Positions 44,600-56,080 of a DNA stretch of 64,000 nt are shown piece by piece (the stretch's first letter is position 1; every line of letters begins with the position of its first letter). The notes beneath the pieces were generated by a model. The model was given only the letters and a program-made list of their open reading frames with translations. It had not been told where the DNA came from and made no database searches. This stretch comes from Sepioteuthis lessoniana. Lineage: Eukaryota > Mollusca > Cephalopoda > Myopsida > Loliginidae. The stretch spans positions 103,046,645 to 103,110,644 of the forward strand of contig OY757913.1 in assembly GCA_963585895.1 (NCBI GenBank), given 5' to 3'. The translations under genes were made by a program, and so were the position numbers.

Positions 44600-47500
44600 T
44601 CTCGTTGTGTAACGGTTAGCAAGCTAGACTAGCAGACCTACACGAGTGAGTTCGAGTCTCATTGGGCGCCCCATTCAATCGGCCTTGTGCCGCATCAAAG
44701 CAAAGCGCTTTGTAAATTACATAACTTGGCAGTTGGGGCACCTCTGGTGGTGTAACGGTTAGCAAGCTAGACTAGCAGACCTACACGAGTGAGTTCGAGT
44801 CTCATTGGGCGCCCCATTCATTCGGCCTTGTGCCACATCAAAGCAAAGCGCTTTGTAAATTACATAACTTGGCAGTTGGGGCACCTCTTGTGGTGTAACG
44901 GTTATAAAAGCTAGACTAGCAGACCTACACGAGTGAGTTCGAGTCTCATTGGGCGCCCCATTCATTCGGCCTTGTGCCACATCAAAGCAAAGCGCTTTGT
45001 AAATTACATAACGTGGCAGTTGGGGCACCTCTGGTGGTGTAACGGTTAGCAAGCTAGATTAGCAGACCTACACGAGTGAGTTCGAGTCTCATTGGGCGCC
45101 CCATTCATTCGGCCTTGTGCCACATCAAAGCAAAGCGCTTTGTAGATTACATAACTTGGCAGTTGGGGCACCTCTGGTGGTGTAACGGTTAGCAAACTAG
45201 ACTAGCAGACCTACACGAGTGAGTTCGAGTCTCATTGGGCGCCCCATTCATTCGGCCTTGTGCCACATCAAAGCAAAGCGCTTTGTAAATTACATAACTT
45301 GGCAGTTGGGGCACCTCTGGTGGTGTAACGGTTAGCAAGCTAGACTAGCAGACCTACACGAGTGAGTTCGAGTCTCATTGGGCGCCCCATTCATTCGGCC
45401 TTTTCCCACATCAAAGCAAAGCGCTTTGTAAATTACATAACTTGGCAGTTGGGGCACCTCTTGTGGTGTAACGGTTATAAAAGCTAGACTAGCAGACCTA
45501 CACGAGTGAGTTCGAGTCTCATTGGGCGCCCCATTCATTCGGCCTTGTGCCACATCAAAGCAAAGCGCTTTGTAAATTACATAAAGTGGCAGTTGGGGCA
45601 CCTCTGGTGGTGTAACGGTTAGCAAGCTAGACTAGCAGACCTACACGAGTGAGTTCGAGTCTCATTGGGCGCCCCATTCATTCGGCCTTGTGCCACATCA
45701 AAGCAAAGCGCTTTGTAGATTACATAACTTGGCAGTTGGGGCACCTCTGGTGGTGTAACGGTTAGCAAGCTAGACTAGCAGACCTACACGAGTGAGTTCG
45801 AGTCTCATTGGGCGCCCCATTCATTCGGCCTTGTGCCACATCAAAGCAAAGCGCTTTGTAAATTACATAACTTGGCAGTTGGGGCACCTCTGGTGGTGTA
45901 ACTGTTAGCAAGCTAGACTAGCAGACCTACACGAGTGAGTTCGAGTCTCATTGGGCGCTACATTCATTCGGCCTTGTGCCACATCAAAGCAAAGCGCTTT
46001 GTAAATTACATAACTTGGCAGTTTGGGCACCTCTGGTGGTGTAACGGTTAGCAAGCTAGACTAGCAGACCTACACGAGTGAGTTCGAGTCTCATTGGGCG
46101 CCCCATTCATTCGGCCTTGTGCCACATCAAAGCAAAGCGCTTTGTAAATTACATAACTTGGCAGTTGGGGTACCTCTTGTGGTGTAACGGTTATAAAAGC
46201 TAGACTAGCAGACCTACACGAGTGAGTTCGAGTCTCATTGGGCGCCCCATTCAATCGGCCTTGTGCCACATCAAAGCAAAGCGCTTTGTAAATTACATAA
46301 CTTGGCAGTTGGGGCACCTCTGGTGGTGTAACGGTTAGCAAGCTAGACTAGCAGACCTACACGAGTGAGTTCGAGTCTCATTGGGCGCCCCATTCATTCG
46401 GCCTTGTGCCACATCAAAGCAAAGCGCTTTGTAAATTACATAACTTGGCAGTTGGGGCACCTCTGGTGGTGTAACGGTTATAAAAGCTAGACTAGCAGAC
46501 CTACACGAGTGAGTTCGAGTCTCATTGGGCGCCCCATTCATTCGGCCTTGTGCCACATCAAAGCAAAGCGCTTTGTTAATTACATAACTTGGCAGTTGGG
46601 GCACCTCTGGTGGTTTAACGGTTAGTAAGCTAGACTAGCAGACCTACACAAGTGAGTTCGAGTCTCATTGGGCGCCCTATTCAATCGGCCTTGTGCCGCA
46701 TCAAAGCAAAGCGCTTTGTAAATTACATAACTTGGCAGTTGGGGCACCTCTGGTGGTGTAACGGTTAGCAAGCTAGACTAGCAGACCTACACGAGTGTGT
46801 TTGAGTCTCATTGGGCGCCCCATTCAATCGGCCATGTGCCACATCAAAGCAAAGAGCTTTGTAAATTACATAACTTGGCAGTTGGGGCACCTCTGGTAGT
46901 TTAACCGTTAGCAAGCTAGAATAGCAGACCTACACGAGTGAGTTCGAGTCTCATTGGGCGCCCCATTCAATCGGCCTTGTGCCGCATCAAAGCAAAGCGC
47001 TTTGTAAATTACATAACTTGGCAGTTGGGGCACCTCTTGTGGTGTAACGGTTATAAAAGCTAGACTAGCAGACCTACACGAGTGAGTTCGAGTCTCATTG
47101 GGCGCCCCATTCATTCGGCCTTGTGCCACATCAAAGCAAAGCGCTTTGTAAATTACATAACGTGGCAGTTGGGGCACCTCTGGTGGTGTAACGGTTAGCA
47201 AGCTAGACTAGCAGACCTACACGAGTGAGTTCGAGTCTCATTGGGCGCCCCATTCATTCGGCCTTGTGCCACATCAAAGCAAAGCGCTTTGTAGATTACA
47301 TAACTTGGCAGTTGGGGCACCTCTGGTGGTGTAACGGTTAGCAAACTAGACTAGCAGACCTACACGAGTGAGTTCGAGTCTCATTGGGCGCCCCATTCAT
47401 TCGGCCTTGTGCCACATCAAAGCAAAGCGCTTTGTAAATTACATAACTTGGCAGTTGGGGCACCTCTGGTGGTGTAACGGTTAGCAAGCTAGACTAGCAG

Positions 47501-48760
47501 ACCTACACGAGTGAGTTCGAGTCTCATTGGGCGCCCCATTCATTCGGCCTTTTGCCACATCAAAGCAAAGCGCTTTGTAAATTACATAACTTGGCAGTTG
47601 GGGCACCTCTTGTGGTGTAACGGTTATAAAAGCTAGACTAGCAGACCTACACGAGTGAGTTCGAGTCTCATTGGGCGCCCCATTCATTCGGCCTTGTGCC
47701 ACATCAAAGCAAAGCGCTTTGTAAATTACATAAAGTGGCAGTTGGGGCACCTCTGGTGGTGTAACGGTTAGCAAGCTAGACTAGCAGACCTACACGAGTG
47801 AGTTCGAGTCTCATTGGGCGCCCCATTCATTCGGCCTTGTGCCACATCAAAGCAAAGCGCTTTGTAGATTACATAACTTGGCAGTTGGGGCACCTCTGGT
47901 GGTGTAACGGTTAGCAAGCTAGACTAGCAGACCTACACGAGTGAGTTCGAGTCTCATTGGGCGCCCCATTCATTCGGCCTTGTGCCACATCAAAGCAAAG
48001 CGCTTTGTAAATTACATAACTTGGCAGTTGGGGCACCTCTGGTGGTGTAACTGTTAGCAAGCTAGACTAGCAGACCTACACGAGTGAGTTCGAGTCTCAT
48101 TGGGCGCTACATTCATTCGGCCTTGTGCCACATCAAAGCAAAGCGCTTTGTAAATTACATAACTTGGCAGTTTGGGCACCTCTGGTGGTGTAACGGTTAG
48201 CAAGCTAGACTAGCAGACCTACACGAGTGAGTTCGAGTCTCATTGGGCGCCCCATTCATTCGGCCTTGTGCCACATCAAAGCAAAGCGCTTTGTAAATTA
48301 CATAACTTGGCAGTTGGGGTACCTCTTGTGGTGTAACGGTTATAAAAGCTAGACTAGCAGACCTACACGAGTGAGTTCGAGTCTCATTGGGCGCCCCATT
48401 CAATCGGCCTTGTGCCACATCAAAGCAAAGCGCTTTGTAAATTACATAACTTGGCAGTTGGGGCACCTCTGGTGGTGTAACGGTTAGCAAGCTAGACTAG
48501 CAGACCTACACGAGTGAGTTCGAGTCTCATTGGGCGCCCCATTCATTCGGCCTTGTGCCACATCAAAGCAAAGCGCTTTGTAAATTACATAACTTGGCAG
48601 TTGGGGCACCTCTGGTGGTGTAACGGTTATAAAAGCTAGACTAGCAGACCTACACGAGTGAGTTCGAGTCTCATTGGGCGCCCCATTCATTCGGCCTTGT
48701 GCCACATCAAAGCAAAGCGCTTTGTTAATTACATAACTTGGCAGTTGGGGCACCTCTGGT
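44600..48760 (+). repeat. Higher-order block of 15 monomers (2149 bp), two copies
   Basis: Four distinct variant markers recur exactly 2149 bp apart: about 44759/46908, 45332/47481, 46048/48197 and 46335/48484. 2149 equals 15 x 143 plus 4, as expected if four units are the 144-bp type. Confidence 0.78.
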
Positions 48761-51700
48761 GGTTTAACGGTTAGTAAGCTAGACTAGCAGACCTACACAA
48801 GTGAGTTCGAGTCTCATTGGGCGCCCTATTCAATCGGCCTTGTGCCGCATCAAAGCAAAGCGCTTTGTAAATTACATAACTTGGCAGTTGGGGCACCTCT
48901 GGTGGTGTAACGGTTAGCAAGCTAGACTAGCAGACCTACACGAGTGTGTTTGAGTCTCATTGGGCGCCCCATTCAATCGGCCATGTGCCACATCAAAGCA
49001 AAGAGCTTTGTAAATTACATAACTTGGCAGTTGGGGCACCTCTGGTAGTTTAACCGTTAGCAAGCTAGAATAGCAGACCTACACGAGTGAGTTCGAGTCT
49101 CATTGGGCGCCCCATTCAATCGGCCTTGTGCCGCATCAAAGCAAAGCGCTTTGTAAATTACATAACTTGGCAGTTGGGGCACCTCTGGTTGTGTAACGGT
49201 TAGCAAGCTAGACTAGCAGATCTACACGAGTGAGTTCGAGTCTCATTGGGCGCCCCATTCAATCGGCCTTGTGCCGCATCAAAGCAAAGCGCTTTGTAAA
49301 TTACATAACGTGGCAGTTGGGGCACCTCTCGTGGTGTAACGGTTAGCAAGCTAGACTAGCAGACCTACACGAGTGAGTTCGAGTCTCATTGGGCACCCCA
49401 TTCATTCGGCCTATTGCCACATCAAAGCAAAGCGCTTTGTAAATTACATAACTTGGCAGTTGGGGCACCTCTTGTGGTGTAACGGTTATAAAAGCTAGAC
49501 TAGCAGACCTACACAAGTGAGTTCGAGTCTCATTGGGCGCCCCATTCATTCGGCCTTGTGCCACATCAAAGCAAAGCGCTTTGTAAATTACATAACTTGG
49601 CAGTTGGGGCACCTCTGGTGGTGTAACGGGTAGCAAGCTAGACTAGCAGACCTACACGAGTGAGTTCGAGTCTCATTGGGCGCCCCATTCAATCGGCCTT
49701 GTGCCACATCAAAGCAAAGCGCTTTGTAAATTACATAACTTGGCAGTTGGGGCACCTCTGGTGGTGTAACGGTTAGCAAGCTAGACTAGCAGACCTACAC
49801 GAGTGAGTTCGAGTCTCATTGGGCGCCCCATTCATTCGGCCTTGTGCCACATCAAAGCAAAGCGCTTTGTAAATTACATAACTTGGCAGTTGGGGCACCT
49901 CTGGTGGTGTAACGGTTAGCAAGCTAGACTAGCAGACCTACACGAGTGGGTTCGAGTCTCATTGGGCGCCCCATTCATTCGGCCTTTTGTCACATCAAAG
50001 CTAAGCGCTTTGTAAATTACATAACTTGGCAGTTGGGACACCTCTGGTGGTGTAACGGTTAGCAAGCTAGACTAGCAGACCTACACAAGTGAGTTCGAGT
50101 CTCATTGGGCGCCCCATTCAATCGGCCTTGTGCCGCATCAAAGCAAAGCGCTTTGTAAATTACATAACTTGGCAGTTGGGGCACCTCTGGTGGTGTAACG
50201 GTTAGCAAGCTAGACTAGCAGACCTACACGAGTGTGTTCGAGTCTCATTGGGCGCCCCATTCAATCGGCCTTGTGCCACATCAAAGCAAAGAGCTTTGTA
50301 AATTACATAACTTGGCAGTTGGGGCACCTCTGGTGGTTTAACCGTTAGCAAGCTAGACTAGCAGACCTACACGAGTGAGTTCGAGTCTCATTAGGCGCCC
50401 CATTCAATCAGCCTTGTGCCGCATCAAAGCAAAGCGCTTTGTAAATTACATAACTTGGCAGTTGGGGCACCTCTCGTTGTGTAACGGTTAGCAAGCTAGA
50501 CTAGCAGACCTACACGAGTGAGTTCGAGTCTCATTGGGCGCCCCATTCAATCGGCCTTGTGCCGCATCAAAGCAAAGCGCTTTGTAAATTACATAACTTG
50601 GCAGTTGGGGCACCTCTGGTGGTGTAACGGTTAGCAAGCTAGACTAGCAGACCTACACGAGTGAGTTCGAGTCTCATTGGGCGCCCCATTCATTCGGCCT
50701 TGTGCCACATCAAAGCAAAGCGCTTCGTAAATTACATAACTTGGCAGTTGGGGCACCTCTTGTGGTGTAACGGTTATAAAAGCTAGACTAGCAGACCTAC
50801 ACGAGTGAGTTCGAGTCTCATTGGGCGCCCCATTCATTCGGCCTTGTGCCACATCAAAGCAAAGCGCTTTGTAAATTACATAACGTGGCAGTTGGGGCAC
50901 CTCTGGTGGTGTAACGGTTAGCAAGCTAGACTAGCAGACCTACACGAGTGAGTTCGAGTCTCATTGGGCGCCCCATTCATTCGGCCTTGTGCCACATCAA
51001 AGCAAAGCGCTTTGTAGATTACATAACTTGGCAGTTGGGGCACCTCTGGTGGTTTAACCGTTAGCAAGCTAGACTAGCAGACCTACACGAGTGAGTTCGA
51101 GTCTCATTAGGCGCCCCATTCAATCAGCCTTGTGCCGCATCAAAGCAAAGCGCTTTGTAAATTACATAACTTGGCAGTTGGGGCACCTCTCGTTGTGTAA
51201 CGGTTAGCAAGCTAGACTAGCAGACCTACACGAGTGAGTTCGAGTCTCATTGGGCGCCCCATTCAATCGGCCTTGTGCCGCATCAAAGCAAAGCGCTTTG
51301 TAAATTACATAACTTGGCAGTTGGGGCACCTCTGGTGGTGTAACGGTTAGCAAGCTAGACTAGCAGACCTACACGAGTGAGTTCGAGTCTCATTGGGCGC
51401 CCCATTCATTCGGCCTTGTGCCACATCAAAGCAAAGCGCTTTGTAAATTACATAACTTGGCAGTTGGGGCACCTCTTGTGGTGTAACGGTTATAAAAGCT
51501 AGACTAGCAGACCTACACGAGTGAGTTCGAGTCTCATTGGGCGCCCCATTCATTCGGCCTTGTGCCACATCAAAGCAAAGCGCTTTGTAAATTACATAAC
51601 GTGGCAGTTGGGGCACCTCTGGTGGTGTAACGGTTAGCAAGCTAGACTAGCAGACCTACACGAGTGAGTTCGAGTCTCATTGGGCGCCCCATTCATTCGG

Positions 51701-52629
51701 CCTTGTGCCACATCAAAGCAAAGCGCTTTGTAGATTACATAACTTGGCAGTTGGGGCACCTCTGGTGGTGTAACGGTTAGCAAGCTAGACTAGCAGACCT
51801 ACACGAGTGAGTTCGAGTCTCATTGGGCGCCCCATTCATTCGGCCTTGTGCCACATCAAAGCAAAGCGCTTTGTAAATTACATAACTTGGCAGTTGGGGC
51901 ACCTCTGGTGGTGTAACGGTTAGCAAGCTAGACTAGCAGACCTACACGAGTGAGTTCGAGTCTCATTGGGCGCCCCATTCATTCGGCCTTTTGCCACATC
52001 AAAGCAAAGCGCTTTGTAAATTACATAACTTGGCAGTTGGGGCACCTCTTGTGGTGTAACGGTTATAAAAGCTAGACTAGCAGACCTACACGAGTGAGTT
52101 CGAGTCTCATTGGGCGCCCCATTCATTCGGCCTTGTGCCACATCAAAGCAAAGCGCTTTGTAAATTACATAAAGTGGCAGTTGGGGCACCTCTGGTGGTG
52201 TAACGGTTAGCAAGCTAGACTAGCAGACCTACACGAGTGAGTTCGAGTCTCATTGGGCGCCCCATTCATTCGGCCTTGTGCCACATCAAAGCAAAGCGCT
52301 TTGTAGATTACATAACTTGGCAGTTGGGGCACCTCTGGTGGTGTAACGGTTAGCAAGCTAGACTAGCAGACCTACACGAGTGAGTTCGAGTCTCATTGGG
52401 CGCCCCATTCATTCGGCCTTGTGCCACATCAAAGCAAAGCGCTTTGTAAATTACATAACTTGGCAGTTGGGGCACCTCTGGTGGTGTAACTGTTAGCAAG
52501 CTAGACTAGCAGACCTACACGAGTGAGTTCGAGTCTCATTGGGCGCCACATTCATTCGGCCTTGTGCCACATCAAAGCAAAGCGCTTTGTAAATTACATA
52601 ACTTGGCAGTTTGGGCACCTCTGGTGGTG

Positions 52630-55600
52630 TAACGGTTAGCAAGCTAGACTAGCAGACCTACACGAGTGAGTTCGAGTCTCATTGGGCGCCCCATTCATTC
52701 GGCCTTGTGCCACATCAAAGCAAAGCGCTTTGTAAATTACATAACTTGGCAGTTGGGGCACCTCTTGTGGTGTAACGGTTATAAAAGCTAGACTAGCAGA
52801 CCTACACGAGTGAGTTCGAGTCTCATTGGGCGCCCCATTCAATCGGCCTTGTGCCACATCAAAGCAAAGCGCTTTGTAAATTACATAACTTGGCAGTTGG
52901 GGCACCTCTGGTGGTGTAACGGTTAGCAAGCTAGACTAGCAGACCTACACGAGTGAGTTCGAGTCTCATTGGGCGCCCCATTCATTCGGCCTTGTGCCAC
53001 ATCAAAGCAAAGCGCTTTGTAAATTACATAACTTGGCAGTTGGGGCACCTCTGGTGGTGTAACGGTTATAAAAGCTAGACTAGCAGACCTACACGAGTGA
53101 GTTCGAGTCTCATTGGGCGCCCCATTCATTCGGCCTTGTGCCACATCAAAGCAAAGCGCTTTGTTAATTACATAACTTGGCAGTTGGGGCACCTCTGGTG
53201 GTTTAACGGTTAGTAAGCTAGACTAGCAGACCTACACAAGTGAGTTCGAGTCTCATTGGGCGCCCTATTCAATCGGCCTTGTGCCGCATCAAAGCAAAGC
53301 GCTTTGTAAATTACATAACTTGGCAGTTGGGGCACCTCTGGTGGTGTAACGGTTAGCAAGCTAGACTAGCAGACCTACACGAGTGTGTTTGAGTCTCATT
53401 GGGCGCCCCATTCAATCGGCCTTGTGCCACATCAAAGCAAAGAGCTTTGTAAATTACATAACTTGGCAGTTGGGGCACCTCTGGTAGTTTAACCGTTAGC
53501 AAGCTAGAATAGCAGACCTACACGAGTGAGTTCGAGTCTCATTGGGCGCCCCATTCAATCGGCCTTGTGCCGCATCAAAGCAAAGCGCTTTGTAAATTAC
53601 ATAACTTGGAAGTTGGGGCACCTCTGGTTGTGTAACGGTTAGCAAGCTAGACTAGCAGACCTACACGAGTGAGTTCGAGTCTCATTGGGCGCCCCATTCA
53701 ATCGGCCTTGTGCCGCATCAAAGCAAAGCGCTTTGTAAATTACATAACGTGGCAGTTGGGGCACCTCTGGTGGTGTAACGGTTAGCAAGCTAGACTAGCA
53801 GACCTACACGAGTGAGTTCGAGTCTCATTGGGCGCCCCATTCATTCGGCCTATTGCCACATCAAAGCAAAGCGCTTTGTAAATTACATAACTTGGCAGTT
53901 GGGGCACCTCTTGTGGTGTAACGGTTATAAAAGCTAGACTAGCAGACCTACACAAGTGAGTTCGAGTCTCATTGGGCGCCCCATTCATTTGGCCTTGTGC
54001 TACATCAAAGCAAAGCGCTTTGTAAATTACATAACTTGGCAGTTGGGGCACCTCTGGTGGTGTAACGGTTAGCAAGCTAGACTAGCAGACCTACACGAGT
54101 GAGTTCGAGTCTCATTGGGCGCCCCATTCATTCGGCCTTGTGCCACATCAAAGCAAAGCGCTTTGTAAATTACATAAAGTGGCAGTTGGGGCACCTCTGG
54201 TGGTGTAACGGTTAGCAAGCTAGACTAGCAGACCTACACGAGTGAGTTCGAGTCTCATTGGGCGCCCCATTCATTCGGCCTTGTGCCACATCAAAGCAAA
54301 GCGCTTTGTAGATTACATAACTTGGCAGTTGGGGCACCTCTGGTGGTGTAACGGTTAGCAAGCTAGACTAGCAGACCTACACGAGTGAGTTCGAGTCTCA
54401 TTGGGCGCCCCATTCATTCGGCCTTGTGCCACATCAAAGCAAAGCGCTTTGTAAATTACATAACTTGGCAGTTGGGGCACCTCTGGTGGTGTAACTGTTA
54501 GCAAGCTAGACTAGCAGACCTACACGAGTGAGTTCGAGTCTCATTGGGCGCCACATTCATTCGGCCTTGTGCCACATCAAAGCAAAGCGCTTTGTAAATT
54601 ACATAACTTGGCAGTTTGGGCACCTCTGGTGGTGTAACGGTTAGCAAGCTAGACTAGCAGACCTACACGAGTGAGTTCGAGTCTCATTGGGCGCCCCATT
54701 CATTCGGCCTTGTGCCACATCAAAGCAAAGCGCTTTGTAAATTACATAACTTGGCAGTTGGGGCACCTCTTGTGGTGTAACGGTTATAAAAGCTAGACTA
54801 GCAGACCTACACGAGTGAGTTCGAGTCTCATTGGGCGCCCCATTCAATCGGCCTTGTGCCACATCAAAGCAAAGCGCTTTGTAAATTACATAACTTGGCA
54901 GTTGGGGCACCTCTGGTGGTGTAACGGTTAGCAAGCTAGACTAGCAGACCTACACGAGTGAGTTCGAGTCTCATTGGGCGCCCCATTCATTCGGCCTTGT
55001 GCCACATCAAAGCAAAGCGCTTTGTAAATTACATAACTTGGCAGTTGGGGCACCTCTGGTGGTGTAACGGTTATAAAAGCTAGACTAGCAGACCTACACG
55101 AGTGAGTTCGAGTCTCATTGGGCGCCCCATTCATTCGGCCTTGTGCCACATCAAAGGAAAGCGCTTTGTTAATTACATAACTTGGCAGTTGGGGCACCTC
55201 TGGTGGTTTAACGGTTAGTAAGCTAGACTAGCAGACCTACACAAGTGAGTTCGAGTCTCATTGGGCGCCCTATTCAATCGGCCTTGTGCCGCATCAAAGC
55301 AAAGCGCTTTGTAAATTACATAACTTGGCAGTTGGGGCACCTCTGGTGGTGTAACGGTTAGCAAGCTAGACTAGCAGACCTACACGAGTGTGTTTGAGTC
55401 TCATTGGGCGCCCCATTCAATCGGCCTTGTGCCACATCAAAGCAAAGAGCTTTGTAAATTACATAACTTGGCAGTTGGGGCACCTCTGGTAGTTTAACCG
55501 TTAGCAAGCTAGAATAGCAGACCTACACGAGTGAGTTCGAGTCTCATTGGGCGCCCCATTCAATCGGCCTTGTGCCGCATCAAAGCAAAGCGCTTTGTAA

Positions 55601-56080
55601 ATTACATAACTTGGCAGTTGGGGCACCTCTGGTTGTGTAACGGTTAGCAAGCTAGACTAGCAGACCTACACGAGTGAGTTCGAGTCTCATTGGGCGCCCC
55701 ATTCAATCGGCCTTGTGCCGCATCAAAGCAAAGCGCTTTGTAAATTACATAACGTGGCAGTTGGGGCACCTCTGGTGGTGTAACGGTTAGCAAGCTAGAC
55801 TAGCAGACCTACACGAGTGAGTTCGAGTCTCATTGGGCGCCCCATTCATTCGGCCTATTGCCACATCAAAGCAAAGCGCTTTGTAAATTACATAACTTGG
55901 CAGTTGGGGCACCTCTTGTGGTGTAACGGTTATAAAAGCTAGACTAGCAGACCTACACAAGTGAGTTCGAGTCTCATTGGGCGCCCCATTCATTTGGCCT
56001 TGTGCTACATCAAAGCAAAGCGCTTTGTAAATTACATAACTTGGCAGTTGGGGCACCTCTGGTGGTGTAACGGTTAGCAA
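52630..56080 (+). repeat. Higher-order block of 14 monomers (2005 bp), two copies
   Basis: Variant markers recur 2005 bp apart at 52636/54641, 52923/54928 and 53782/55787 (14 x 143 plus 3). Confidence 0.75.
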
